This document shows, piece by piece, positions 1 through 8,047 of a stretch of 50,460 bases of DNA (position 1 is the first letter of the stretch; the number at the start of each line of letters is the position of its first letter). The position numbers and the translations under genes are program-made. The stretch spans positions 1 to 50,460 of the forward strand of contig PYVG01000007.1 in the NCBI GenBank assembly GCA_003030745.1, given 5' to 3'. A model generated the notes under the pieces. It saw only the letters and a program-made list of their open reading frames with translations. It did not search any database and was not told the origin of the DNA. This stretch comes from Pseudidiomarina aestuarii. Its GTDB lineage: Bacteria; Pseudomonadota; Gammaproteobacteria; Enterobacterales; Alteromonadaceae.

Positions 1-701
1 GTGAATTGTATCGGGGAAAAGCTAAAACTGTTTTTACGACCGACAATCCGGAACGCTTAATATTGCAATTCCGCAATGACACCTCCGCATTCGATGGGGA
101 GAAGGTTGAGCAGCTGGATCGCAAAGGTATGGTCAATAATAAATTTAATAATTTTATTATGGCCAAACTGGAAGCCGCTGGTATTCCTACGCAACTTGAT
201 CAAGTACTGAGCGACACGGAAACCTTAGTCAAAAAGTTGACCATGATTCCCGTGGAGTGTGTGGTTCGGAACTTCGCTGCAGGTTCATTAGTGCGCCGTT
301 TAGGTGTGACTGAGGGCCAAACGCTGAATCCACCGACCTTCGAACTATTCCTAAAAAATGATGCGCTACACGATCCAATGATTAACGATTCTCACGTAGT
401 TTCGTTTGGTTGGGCGACAGCAGATCAGCTCGCTCAAATGAAAGCACTGACGTTGCAAGTGAATGATGTATTGAGCAAATTGTTCGATGCGGGTGGCATG
501 ATGCTGGTGGACTTCAAACTAGAGTTTGGCGTCGACGCCGATGGCACTATTGTTCTCGGCGATGAATTTAGCCCTGATGGTTGCCGCTTGTGGGACAAAG
601 AAACCCGTAAGAAGCTAGACAAAGATCGTTTTCGTCAAGGCTTAGGTGGTGTGGTTGAGGCCTACGAAGAGGTCGCCGCCCGAATAGGGGTAAAACTGTA
701 A
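1..701 (+). CDS. purC: SAICAR synthetase PurC, 5' end outside the window
   Basis: Phosphoribosylaminoimidazole-succinocarboxamide synthase joins aspartate to CAIR in cytosolic purine synthesis. The readable protein, from codon 3-5, begins [19 protein letters not shown] and follows E. coli PurC almost throughout, including [16 protein letters not shown], the [18 protein letters not shown] substrate loop and [18 protein letters not shown]. The TTG at 6-8 is an internal leucine, because the family has xELYRGKAK here; only a few N-terminal residues are missing. The gene converges on the minus-strand DUF2897 gene across 48 bases that contain a heptamer repeat. E. coli also keeps purC beside bamC and dapA, although here it points the opposite way. 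Confidence 0.96.
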   Translation, partial: ELYRGKAKTVFTTDNPERLILQFRNDTSAFDGEKVEQLDRKGMVNNKFNNFIMAKLEAAGIPTQLDQVLSDTETLVKKLTMIPVECVVRNFAAGSLVRRLGVTEGQTLNPPTFELFLKNDALHDPMINDSHVVSFGWATADQLAQMKALTLQVNDVLSKLFDAGGMMLVDFKLEFGVDADGTIVLGDEFSPDGCRLWDKETRKKLDKDRFRQGLGGVVEAYEEVAARIGVKL

Positions 702-705
702 AACT

Positions 706-732
706 AGTGAACAGTGAACAGTGAACAGTGAA
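706..732. repeat. Tandem heptamer AGTGAAC, just under four copies
   Basis: Three exact AGTGAAC units (706-712, 713-719, 720-726) are followed by AGTGAA. The array sits between the convergent ends of purC and the DUF2897 gene. The same heptamer in the other orientation recurs at 28523-28543, between lysR and azoR. Confidence 0.85.
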
Positions 733-749
733 GAGAAGAGCGATGTTTG

Positions 750-875
750 TTAGTCTTCTTTGTCTTCCGGATGCCGTTGCTTTAGCGACGGCATTTTCAT
801 ATGTGCGGTGTGTTTAAGCAGCATAATATTGCCAATCACCACACCAAATACCAGTGCTAATATTAGCCAAACCAT
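750..875 (-). CDS. DUF2897-type one-helix small membrane protein, 41 aa
   Basis: This 41-residue protein starts at the ATG at 875 and reads MVWLILALVFGVVIGNIMLL, then a basic, polar tail ending KQRHPEDKED. One N-terminal hydrophobic helix followed by a K/H-rich tail with the motif MKMP is what I know of the DUF2897 family, short gammaproteobacterial inner-membrane proteins of unknown function. The start is supported by GGAG seven bases upstream. The first 13 bases overlap the end of the M15 peptidase remnant in another frame, so translation may be coupled to it. Assignment to DUF2897 is from memory of the family pattern; no function is known to me. Confidence 0.75.
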   Translation of the reverse strand: MVWLILALVFGVVIGNIMLLKHTAHMKMPSLKQRHPEDKED

Positions 876-1336
876 ACGTCAGCTCCTGTGCCATCAGGCT
901 GGCAAATTGCATCAATGTAACGCTCTTTAATGTCATCAAGTCGTTCTAATACATAGTCGTAACCTTCCATTTCAAGTCCCAAATTTTGTGCCGAAGTCAT
1001 GGCTTCTTTTAACGTCGCGGTCGTTAATTGTGGCAGATAATCCAATGCAAACGGCGCATAGCTAAGATGCCAAGGCTCGCTGGCGACACCACCGAGATAG
1101 CGAGCGTAAGGAAAGAAAAAGCCAAAATCTCGGGCATGATGGAGTAACCATTGATACGCGCCGAAACACGGTCCACCTTCGCTATATTCCTTCACTGTGA
1201 GTTCTAAAGGTGGATGGTCTGGTTGCTCAAAGGGGCGCGGGTCATACACATCAAAGTCGGTGCCCCAGTGGTGACGACTCGCACCCGGTAGGGCCGACCA
1301 CGTCAGAATGGCTTCTAGCTTTTCACCACAATTCAT
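863..1336 (-). pseudogene. D-Ala-D-Ala carboxypeptidase (M15/VanY-like), 5'-truncated
   Basis: The frame encodes the C-terminal two thirds of an M15B LD/DD-carboxypeptidase, a periplasmic or cytosolic murein-peptide trimming enzyme. Visible are AILTWSALPGASRHHWGTDF, containing the SxHxxGxxxD zinc motif, and SEPWHLSY, containing the second Glu/His pair. Relatives have roughly 80-90 further residues before AILxWSALPG, including the SxxRxxxxQ substrate motif. Here only about 40 bases separate AILTW from the bamC stop codon, so that part is absent and is not hidden in another frame. The best remaining in-frame ATG is at 1336 (MNCGEKLEAIL), with a poor ribosome site. The frame itself is otherwise intact, so either a minimal protein is still made or the deletion is recent. 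Confidence 0.65.
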
Positions 1337-1376
1337 TACGTTTTTCCATGAGCAACTTAATCTCCAAGCAGACGAT

Positions 1377-2444
1377 TTACAGGCTATTTTGACGGCGTAA
1401 CGTGGCAGCAACAGGCGCGTAGATTCGATTCACGTCGGCAGCTGACAACGGCTCATCATTATAGTGGAAAGTTACCGTGGTTGTCTCATTATCTCCGGTC
1501 ACTCGCACCATATAATCGCCATCAGCGATATCTAACTTGCCTTCTACTTCATCACGCCAGAATGCCAAGCTCGACATCCCTTTCGCACCCTTCGAATACT
1601 CAGTAAAGTACTGGCCAGTCGATTGGTTTAAGTCATCAATACTAAACCCTAATTCAGGCAGCGATTGACCCATTAATGCCCATACCGTATCAAAATCAGC
1701 CTCAACAACAATGGCTGGGAAACCATCACCATTAAATCCTGCGGTAGCATTTATTTCTTGGTTAGCTCGATTAAAGATTCTATTTTCTTGCTGTGCGATC
1801 GCAATTTCGTTAACAATGTCGTTCAACAACATCGCTGCTGCATTGCGATCCGCTATCATAGATGGCTGTCGACCTGCTCCATCACCTGATTCAACGCTTT
1901 CGATGACAGTGACTTCAATTGCAGTCGTGCGACCATGATCAGGGGTTTCCTGAGTGATTTCAAACTGCCGCTCAGTTACAAGCGTTAATTCATCTTCTGA
2001 AACTTCACGCTCATTTCGTACAGAACCGGTTACTATGCGTTGCTCCGATTCGGCATTGATCACAGGAATACCTCGTTGATTCAATGCTTTAGTAACACCT
2101 TCCCACACGAAAGAAGACAAATTCGACATATCTTCCAGTTCGTCAAAATAAATACGAACACGTCGTTCTGATTCATCAATTCGACTACCTGCCGCCGTTG
2201 GACGGACCAATACTGGGGCCTGGATATTCACTTGAGGACCCACTGGTAAATTGCCGTCAACTTCTGGCACTTCAAAACGATTACTGGGTGCAGGTAAACC
2301 TTTATTTGGAGCCGGTTTTAGCCCGTTCGTTAACTGCGCCTCGGTATATTTAAAACCACCGTCAGCTTGTTCTTGTGGCGTGAAACTACAGCCACTCGCA
2401 ACGACAACGCTCAGGCAAGTTACAATACGTACATACTCTTTCAT
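1377..2444 (-). CDS. bamC: Outer-membrane assembly lipoprotein BamC
   Basis: BamC is an accessory lipoprotein of the BAM complex that folds beta-barrel proteins into the outer membrane. The protein has 355 residues (E. coli 344). A lipoprotein signal peptide ends in VVASGC, placing the lipidated cysteine at residue 19. It is followed by an unstructured proline-rich stretch (residues about 40-85) like the BamD-binding N-terminus, then two helix-grip-like domains, the second starting near FPAIVVEADFDTVWALMGQSL. It lies 13 bases after dapA on the same strand, the usual dapA-bamC arrangement, and should be cotranscribed with it. Its stop is immediately followed by the truncated M15 remnant. Confidence 0.93.
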   Translation of the reverse strand: MKEYVRIVTCLSVVVASGCSFTPQEQADGGFKYTEAQLTNGLKPAPNKGLPAPSNRFEVPEVDGNLPVGPQVNIQAPVLVRPTAAGSRIDESERRVRIYFDELEDMSNLSSFVWEGVTKALNQRGIPVINAESEQRIVTGSVRNEREVSEDELTLVTERQFEITQETPDHGRTTAIEVTVIESVESGDGAGRQPSMIADRNAAAMLLNDIVNEIAIAQQENRIFNRANQEINATAGFNGDGFPAIVVEADFDTVWALMGQSLPELGFSIDDLNQSTGQYFTEYSKGAKGMSSLAFWRDEVEGKLDIADGDYMVRVTGDNETTTVTFHYNDEPLSAADVNRIYAPVAATLRRQNSL

Positions 2445-2457
2445 TACGACTCCGCGA

Positions 2458-3333
2458 TTATAAAATTCCGGCTTGTTTTAATGTGTCTTCGATGTGCTGT
2501 TGCTCTGGAAGTTCCGGCGGCGTCATCGGTAATCGGTAATTTGGTTGCATTTTTCCCATCAATGACAGCGCCCATTTCACAGGAATTGGATTGGCTTGCA
2601 CGAACATAGCCTCATGCAAAGCTCCTAGCTCTGCGTCTAATGCTGTTGCAATAGCCTGTTCACCTGCACGAGCTGCGTCAACCATCGCTTTCATTTTTCG
2701 CGGCGCAACATTCGCGGTCACACTGATCACACCTTGGCCGCCTCGTAACATAAATTCGCAGCCAGTCGGGTCATCACCGCTCAATAAAATAAAATCAGGC
2801 CCACACAAGGTTCGCAGTTGTTCGACTCGGCTCAAATCACCGGTCGCTTCTTTAATCCCAACAATATTCGGAATACTTGCCAGTTCAGCAACAAAATCAG
2901 GCGTCACGTCAGCAGCAGTGCGACCCGGAACATTGTATAGCAGTTGAGGTTTGTCACTGGCTTCAGCGCAAGCTTTGTAGTGTTCAATAAGACCGCGCAA
3001 TGAAGGTTTGTTGTAATAGGGATTGACGTTGAGGAAACCAGCTAACGGTAAATGATTCATTTTCTCGGTCAGATACACGGCTTCCGCAGTGGCATTCGAA
3101 CCGTTTCCTGCAATAACTGCAATACGTCCCGCTGCCAATTCAGTTATTGCACTTACAACTTGGACATGCTCTTGGTGACTCATAGTTGCCGACTCACCAG
3201 TCGTCCCCATGGCCACTATTGCGTCGGTTCCCTCAGCCACATGCCAATCTACCAGCTCTTGAAGCTGCGTGTAATCGACATTGCCTTTATCCGTAAACGG
3301 CGTCACGAGCGCAACAATACTGCCTGTTAACAT
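2458..3333 (-). CDS. dapA: 4-hydroxy-tetrahydrodipicolinate synthase DapA
   Basis: DapA condenses pyruvate with aspartate semialdehyde, the first committed step to diaminopimelate and lysine, in the cytosol. Starting at MLTGSIVALVTPF gives 291 residues against 292 in E. coli. The numbering then matches exactly: Thr44-Thr45 in GTTGES, Tyr133 in LLYNVPGRT and the Schiff-base Lys161 in GIKEATGD. The start at 3333 is preceded by GGGGGA; the longer frame to 3363 adds residues not found in the family. A promoter is visible just upstream (3363-3391). bamC follows in the same operon. Confidence 0.97.
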   Translation of the reverse strand: MLTGSIVALVTPFTDKGNVDYTQLQELVDWHVAEGTDAIVAMGTTGESATMSHQEHVQVVSAITELAAGRIAVIAGNGSNATAEAVYLTEKMNHLPLAGFLNVNPYYNKPSLRGLIEHYKACAEASDKPQLLYNVPGRTAADVTPDFVAELASIPNIVGIKEATGDLSRVEQLRTLCGPDFILLSGDDPTGCEFMLRGGQGVISVTANVAPRKMKAMVDAARAGEQAIATALDAELGALHEAMFVQANPIPVKWALSLMGKMQPNYRLPMTPPELPEQQHIEDTLKQAGIL

Positions 3334-3362
3334 GCTTTCCCCCATCTCCCAATAAGTCCACA

Positions 3363-3391
3363 ATGGTACTTTTACCGTACTCTAAACACAA
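3363..3391 (-). promoter_or_regulatory. Putative sigma70 promoter of dapA-bamC
   Basis: Read on the minus strand, TTGTGT (3391-3386) and TACCAT (3368-3363) are 17 bases apart. Transcription would begin about 20-25 bases before the chosen dapA ATG at 3333, which fits that start and excludes the longer frame. Confidence 0.5.
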
Positions 3392-3418
3392 GGGGCAAAC
3401 CCGCAGAGTTACTTGGCT

Positions 3419-3447
3419 TTGCAAGCGGTTTACAGATTCTCTATGAT
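3419..3447 (+). promoter_or_regulatory. Putative sigma70 promoter of bcp
   Basis: TTGCAA (3419-3424) and TATGAT (3442-3447) are separated by 17 bases and lie about 40 bases before the bcp start codon. The divergent dapA promoter is 28 bases away. Confidence 0.55.
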
Positions 3448-3486
3448 CGACGCATTGAATTGACCTAAGTTTGGATAGGAGTTGTT

Positions 3487-3951
3487 ATGAAATTGCTCGA
3501 AGCGGGCGCAAAAGCGCCACATTTTGAATTACCGAATGCAGATAATGAAAACGTTGCTTTGGCTGACTTACTGAAACAAGGACGCGTTTTGGTTTACTTC
3601 TATCCGAAAGCAATGACACCCGGTTGTACCGTTCAGGCGCAACAGCTTCGCGACCACGCGCGGGCGTTCGCTGAACATGGTGTACAAATTGTCGGCATAA
3701 GTCCCGATGAACCTAAGCGCTTAGCAAAATTTACCGAGCGCGATAACCTCAACTTCACCCTACTCGGTGATGTTGATCACAGCGTTGCGGATGCTTTTGG
3801 TGTGTGGGGCCCGAAGAAGTTTATGGGCAAAGAATACGATGGCATTCATCGGATTAGTTTTCTGATTAATCAAGATGGCACCGTGGCTGAAGTCTTTGAT
3901 AAATTCAAAACGAAAGACCATCACGAAGTGGTGCTCGCAGCGCTTGCCTAA
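3487..3951 (+). CDS. bcp: Thioredoxin-dependent peroxiredoxin Bcp (single-Cys form)
   Basis: A cytosolic thiol peroxidase of the BCP/PrxQ class that reduces hydrogen and organic peroxides. Its 154 residues align end to end with E. coli Bcp, for example VLVYFYPKAMTPGCTVQA and the FGVWGPKKFMGKEYDGIHR stretch. The peroxidatic cysteine is Cys47 in TPGCT. The resolving cysteine, five residues later in E. coli (CTVQAC), is replaced by glutamine (CTVQAQQ), and there is no other cysteine, so this should work as a 1-Cys enzyme resolved by an outside thiol. The start has GGAG (3478-3481) upstream. It is divergent from dapA, as in many relatives, but without the gcvR often found between them. Confidence 0.95.
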   Translation: MKLLEAGAKAPHFELPNADNENVALADLLKQGRVLVYFYPKAMTPGCTVQAQQLRDHARAFAEHGVQIVGISPDEPKRLAKFTERDNLNFTLLGDVDHSVADAFGVWGPKKFMGKEYDGIHRISFLINQDGTVAEVFDKFKTKDHHEVVLAALA

Positions 3952-3962
3952 GCCACTACTGA

Positions 3963-3989
3963 GCAGGGTGGCACTAGTCACCACCCTGC
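3963..3989. terminator. Hairpin at the bcp/perM convergence, no U-tract
   Basis: GCAGGGTGG (3963-3971) pairs perfectly with CCACCCTGC (3981-3989) around a nine-base loop that contains the perM stop codon (3974-3976). There is no run of T on either side, so it may act as a weak or factor-dependent terminator or protect both 3' ends. Confidence 0.5.
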
Positions 3990-5053
3990 GCAGTCGTCGA
4001 TTCGGTTTTGTCGCTCGATAAGGCCGTCAGCACCGCCTTCACAAGGCTGGCTAATGGTATCGCGAAAAACACGCCCCAAAAGCCGAAGAAACCACCGAAA
4101 ATCAATACCGCCGCAATAATATAGACCGGGTGTAGACTCACCGCTTCACTAAAGAGCAGTGGCACCAGCAAGTTACCGTCTAACGCCTGAATGACGAGAT
4201 AAGCAATCATCACATAGGCAAACATCGCACTCCAGCCGAACTGGAAAAGCGCCACTAGGAATACCGGTAGAGTGACGACGGCAGCACCAATATAGGGGAT
4301 TAATACGGATAAACCGACTAAGACCGCGAGCAAAGCTGCATAACGCAAGTCAAATGCAGCGAAAGCAATGTAGGTCACTACACCCACAATCACGACTTCT
4401 ATCGCTTTACCGCGAATGTAATTCATGATCTGCAAGTGCATTTCACCGCTTACCTGCGCGATCAGCCGACGATTGTATGGTAATACGCTGCTTAAATGAC
4501 GCAGTAATTGGTGTTTATCTTTCAGCATAAAGAATATCAACAACGGCACAACGATGAGATAAATCAGCAACGCCATGACCCCGATCAAGCGGTTCAACGA
4601 TTGTCCGAGGAGAGTCTCGCCAAATAATAACGCTCGATTCGTCGTCGTTTCGACAAACTCAGCGATTTGCTGTTCGCTGATATAGCCAGGGAAGAGCTCT
4701 GGCAGTCGATTGAGTAACAACTTAGCTTGGACAAACATTTGTGGTAATTCACCCAGTAACGCCACCGATTGCTGCCAAATAACCGGCATCAAAAACAGAA
4801 TCAATGCGACATTCAAGGCGATAAAAGCTGCAAATACGGTGGAGACGGCTGTCAATCTCGGCATCCCCGCTTTCTGCAGACGTAAAACAGGCCAGTCGAG
4901 TAAGTAGGCTAATGAAATGGCAACCAGAATGGGGGCTAAGATACCACTGAACAAAATAATCAGTAGAAACGTAATAACGAGTAACAGAAATAAAGTGACC
5001 GCATCGGGGTCAGAAAATTTTCGTTGATACCAGTTCTTGAGATATTCCCACAT
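3974..5053 (-). CDS. perM: PerM/AI-2E family membrane transporter
   Basis: A polytopic inner-membrane protein of the AI-2E exporter/permease superfamily (E. coli PerM/YfgO type); members are implicated in autoinducer or Na+/H+ transport, and the substrate here is unknown. From MWEYLKNWYQRKFSDPDAV it has 359 residues, the family size. Two N-terminal helices (about 17-60) are followed by a long soluble stretch, then a dense C-terminal block with VLVGLSVLIPYIGAAVVTLP and GGFFGFWGVFFAIPLASLVKAV, the conserved family end. The start at 5053 follows CGGAG; the longer frame adds an unrelated leader. It is divergent from bepA, the classic perM(yfgO)-bepA(yfgC)-yfgD neighbourhood. Confidence 0.88.
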   Translation of the reverse strand: MWEYLKNWYQRKFSDPDAVTLFLLLVITFLLIILFSGILAPILVAISLAYLLDWPVLRLQKAGMPRLTAVSTVFAAFIALNVALILFLMPVIWQQSVALLGELPQMFVQAKLLLNRLPELFPGYISEQQIAEFVETTTNRALLFGETLLGQSLNRLIGVMALLIYLIVVPLLIFFMLKDKHQLLRHLSSVLPYNRRLIAQVSGEMHLQIMNYIRGKAIEVVIVGVVTYIAFAAFDLRYAALLAVLVGLSVLIPYIGAAVVTLPVFLVALFQFGWSAMFAYVMIAYLVIQALDGNLLVPLLFSEAVSLHPVYIIAAVLIFGGFFGFWGVFFAIPLASLVKAVLTALSSDKTESTTAQGGD

Positions 5054-5155
5054 GGCGCCAGAACTCCGTTGTACATGGCAGATGGATGTGCACATAATAG
5101 GGAACCTTTGACCAGAACGCTACTCATAAGAAGACCAATTCGGAATGGTTCGGGC

Positions 5156-6595
5156 ATGCAGTACACCTCACTAAAAACTTTCATTGGCGCAGTGCTACTG
5201 GCAATTACCTTTGCCGCTGTCGCAACTCCACAGAACCGTCTACCGGACATCGGTACAGCAGGTTCTAGCGTGGTGACCGTTGATCGCGAACAAGCCATCG
5301 GCGATATGTACATGCGCCAAGTCCGCGCAACCGCCCCACTCGTAAATGACCCAGTGCTTGATGAATATTTGCGAGACTTGGGCTTGAAGCTCGTACGTGA
5401 ATCGAATGATGTACGATTTCCGTTTACATTCTTCTGGGTGAATCAAAACGACATTAATGCGTTCGCCTTCTTCGGTGGCTATGTCGGTATGAATACTGGG
5501 CTGATGGTAGAAACACGAACCGAGTCAGAACTAGCTTCCGTTATTGGCCACGAGATTGCTCATATTACCCAACGTCACCTAGCCCGTAATATGGAAAATA
5601 TGCAGCAGGGTTCTGCCACCTCTGTCGGTGCTATGATCGGTGCCATTTTACTGGGAATGGTGAGCCCCGACCTAGGTATGGCCGCATTATCGGGAGCCAT
5701 CGGCGGGTTGCAGCAAATGCAAATCAACTACACTCGCCTCTTTGAACAGGAAGCGGATAGAATCGGTCTCAATGTATTAACTCGCGCCGGCTTTGACCCG
5801 CAAGGGGCACCGAATTTTTTCGGTCGCTTAGCTGAAAAATATCGCTACTCGAGTCGCCCACCAGAAATGCTATTGACGCATCCTTTGAGCGAATCACGAA
5901 TAGCCGATACGCGCCAGCGCGCCGACCAACTGCCCAGTCCATTAAATCGTGATGAAAGTAATTACTGGCTGGCAAAATATCGAATTCAGGCACGTCACTT
6001 AAAGAACATGTCCGCGAACGCCTTTACCACTCAGTTAAACCATACCAACAGCGAAATCGCCAATGCGGCGCGCTATGGGCTCGCTATTGTGCAATTGGAT
6101 AACAACGAGCCTGAATCTGCGGAAAGAACCTTAGCCCCCCTGCTTGCAGCACAGCCCATGAATACCTTTTATCTCGATGTACAAACCGACATTCTGCTGG
6201 CACAGAAGCGCTACGATGAAGCACTCGCTTTGCTTGAAAAAGCCTACATGCGGATGCCAAACGAACAAACGATCACGATGAACTTCGCTAATGCTGCACT
6301 CACCGCAGACAAAACTGATTTAGCGATTCAATTACTCCGTGAATATTTACGGCGCGATCCGGACAACGTAACGGCAATCGATTTACTCGCGAACGCTTAT
6401 CAACGGGTCGGCGATTCTAGCGGCATGTATGAGCAACGTGCCTATCTTTATGCGCTCTATGGCAACTTTGATGAAGCCATCAACAATTTGCACAATGCGC
6501 ACAAACAAAACAGCACGGAACTCGAGCGGCGTCGTCTTCAAGCTCGAGTCGAACAACTGATGGCGAAGAAGCGTGAATTAGAGGCAATGCGCTAA
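5156..6595 (+). CDS. bepA: Periplasmic metalloprotease/chaperone BepA (M48 plus TPR)
   Basis: BepA promotes assembly, and degrades stalled forms, of the LPS transporter LptD and other outer-membrane proteins. Starting at MQYTSLKTFIGAVLLAITF gives 479 residues (E. coli 487) with a cleavable signal peptide of about 22 residues. The M48 zinc site is HEIAH at residues 132-136, with the third ligand in EQEADRIGLN. The C-terminal half, from about residue 290, holds TPR helices (for example YDEALALLEKAYMRMPNEQT). The frame is open back to 5024, but the added residues do not resemble a signal sequence. Its stop codon overlaps the stop of the convergent TlpA-like gene. Confidence 0.94.
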   Translation: MQYTSLKTFIGAVLLAITFAAVATPQNRLPDIGTAGSSVVTVDREQAIGDMYMRQVRATAPLVNDPVLDEYLRDLGLKLVRESNDVRFPFTFFWVNQNDINAFAFFGGYVGMNTGLMVETRTESELASVIGHEIAHITQRHLARNMENMQQGSATSVGAMIGAILLGMVSPDLGMAALSGAIGGLQQMQINYTRLFEQEADRIGLNVLTRAGFDPQGAPNFFGRLAEKYRYSSRPPEMLLTHPLSESRIADTRQRADQLPSPLNRDESNYWLAKYRIQARHLKNMSANAFTTQLNHTNSEIANAARYGLAIVQLDNNEPESAERTLAPLLAAQPMNTFYLDVQTDILLAQKRYDEALALLEKAYMRMPNEQTITMNFANAALTADKTDLAIQLLREYLRRDPDNVTAIDLLANAYQRVGDSSGMYEQRAYLYALYGNFDEAINNLHNAHKQNSTELERRRLQARVEQLMAKKRELEAMR

Positions 6596-7059
6596 TCGAG
6601 TTCGGTGACGCGCTTCAGACTGTCAATAGTTTGCTCACCCAGTAATGGTCCTTTCACCTCACCCGCTGGCGTCACAATATATGTTGCGGGCAGCATTTGC
6701 GGCTGCGCAAAAGGAAGATTCGGAAAAGGCTCGTTCTGAATGAGCGGGAACTCAATACCTTGCTCGGTTCGTAAAGTTGCTAGTGCTTCATTATTCAAGC
6801 CGTCAAAACTCACACCGAAGAGTCGAACGGAATCACCATATTGATGATGAAACTCATTCAATTCGGGTAACTCGCGTAAACAGGGAGCACACCATTCGGC
6901 AAAATAGTTTACGACAACATATTGGCCTTCAAGTTGATCCCATTGTTGCGGTCCGACGGTATCTGTATGAAAGTCGGCAGCGGGGCTACAACCCATTAAC
7001 CAGAGACAAGTCGCCGCGGTAATCCAAATTCGAAAGCCGCGTACAAATCGACATTGCAT
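6592..7059 (-). CDS. TlpA/ResA-like thioredoxin-fold lipoprotein
   Basis: A membrane-tethered periplasmic thiol-disulfide oxidoreductase, presumably reducing disulfides in exported proteins. Its 155 residues begin with a lipoprotein signal ending LWLMGC (Cys24), then a thioredoxin fold with the active site EWCAPC (Cys57, Cys60) and the cis-proline segment QMLPATYIVTPAGEV. The WCAPC sequence is typical of TlpA/ResA/CcmG reductants rather than DsbA. It converges on bepA, with the two stop codons overlapping. No cytochrome maturation genes are nearby, so its client is unknown. Confidence 0.83.
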   Translation of the reverse strand: MQCRFVRGFRIWITAATCLWLMGCSPAADFHTDTVGPQQWDQLEGQYVVVNYFAEWCAPCLRELPELNEFHHQYGDSVRLFGVSFDGLNNEALATLRTEQGIEFPLIQNEPFPNLPFAQPQMLPATYIVTPAGEVKGPLLGEQTIDSLKRVTELD

Positions 7060-7107
7060 AGTGAATCCCTTAAGCTACATAAATGATGTTAGATAGGAAT
7101 CAATAGC

Positions 7108-7461
7108 ATGACCGAAGTCACGATTTATCACAACCCACGCTGCTCGAAAAGTCGACAAACCTTGCAGTTGTTGCAAGAGCAAGGATACGAACCTCAAGTG
7201 ATTGAATATATGAAACAACACTTCGAACCCGATGCCATCAAAACACTGTTAAGCCAACTTGGGTTTGTGTCTGCTCGAGAGCTGATGCGCTCAAAAGAAG
7301 ACGAGTTTAAAGCACTCAACCTCGCCAATGAGAACGACGAGGATAAACTTATTCAAGCAATGATTGAACACCCGCGTTTGATCGAACGGCCCATTGTTGT
7401 GGTTGGTGATCAAGCTCGACTCGGACGACCACCCGAAGCTGTTTTAGAGCTGGTACAGTAA
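7108..7461 (+). CDS. arsC: ArsC-family reductase (YfgD type)
   Basis: A 117-residue glutaredoxin-coupled ArsC-like protein. It starts MTEVTIYHNPRCSKSRQTL, placing the catalytic cysteine at residue 12 of the NPRCSKSR motif. The arginines of the arsenate site appear in RELMRSKE and in LIERPIVVVGDQARLGRPPE. The gene is next to bepA, as yfgD is in E. coli, and no arsR or arsB is nearby, so it is the housekeeping YfgD-like paralogue and real arsenate reduction is unproven. AGGA precedes the ATG. wrbA begins five bases after its stop, so the two are probably cotranscribed. Confidence 0.9.
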   Translation: MTEVTIYHNPRCSKSRQTLQLLQEQGYEPQVIEYMKQHFEPDAIKTLLSQLGFVSARELMRSKEDEFKALNLANENDEDKLIQAMIEHPRLIERPIVVVGDQARLGRPPEAVLELVQ

Positions 7462-7466
7462 CACCT

Positions 7467-8045
7467 ATGAGCAGTCGTATACTGATTCTTTACTACAGCC
7501 GCACCGGTGCCACTCAGCAACTGGCTGATGCCATAGCTCAGGGTGTAGAAAAAGCCGGTGCGGAAGCGGTTCTACGAACAGTTGAAGCACCGGGCGAACC
7601 GAAAAGTAGCCGCGACCTTACTGTTGATGTCGATGATCTCAGTACTTGTGATGGCCTCATATTGGGCAGTCCAACACGGTTCGGGCACATGGCGGCAGCA
7701 CTACAACAATTTTGGGAACGGACATCGACTGAATGGTTGCGAGGCGTGCTGGTTGATAAGCCGGCGGCCGTATTTACTTCGAGTTCGAGTATGCACGGGG
7801 GGCAGGAATCTACCCTACTCTCGCTAGCAGTTCCCTTGCTGCATCACGGTATGATTCTGTGTGGGATTCCCTACACCGAACCAGGCCTGCAACAGACATC
7901 TGGAGGTGGTTCTCCTTATGGCGCCAGCCATGTCGAGCACGCCGATAAAGAGGGAGCAGGCATCAGCACAGTCGAACGTGACTTAGCTGTTGCTTTGGGT
8001 ACTCGAGTTGCACGTATCGCCTTGCAACTTCAATCACGTTCTTGA
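7467..8045 (+). CDS. wrbA: WrbA-like NAD(P)H:quinone oxidoreductase
   Basis: A cytosolic FMN flavodoxin-fold quinone reductase that makes two-electron reductions to avoid semiquinone radicals. Its 192 residues show the phosphate-binding loop YYSRTGATQQLADAI, the FMN-contact segment GSPTRFGHMAAALQQFW and SSSSMHGGQESTLLSL with the later GGGSPYGASHV, all WrbA landmarks. It lies between arsC (five bases before) and a DUF2069 gene (two bases after), an order I associate with Vibrio and Shewanella relatives. The start codon has no clear ribosome site, so translation may be coupled to arsC. Confidence 0.87.
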   Translation: MSSRILILYYSRTGATQQLADAIAQGVEKAGAEAVLRTVEAPGEPKSSRDLTVDVDDLSTCDGLILGSPTRFGHMAAALQQFWERTSTEWLRGVLVDKPAAVFTSSSSMHGGQESTLLSLAVPLLHHGMILCGIPYTEPGLQQTSGGGSPYGASHVEHADKEGAGISTVERDLAVALGTRVARIALQLQSRS

Positions 8046-8047
8046 TA

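Noticed and set aside
6..8. TTG as the start codon of purC
   Set aside because: The preceding codon GAA gives ELYRGKAK, which matches the family; the TTG is an internal leucine and the real start is outside the window.
863..1411. Longer 182-residue frame for the M15 remnant, starting at 1411
   Set aside because: Its first 25 residues lie inside bamC in another frame, have no family resemblance and no ribosome site.
5024..5155. N-terminal extension of bepA
   Set aside because: The extension overlaps the divergent perM start and would bury the signal peptide that begins at 5156.
7108..7461. An arsenic resistance operon
   Set aside because: Only an ArsC-family gene is present, in the conserved bepA-yfgD position, with no arsR, arsB or acr3 nearby.
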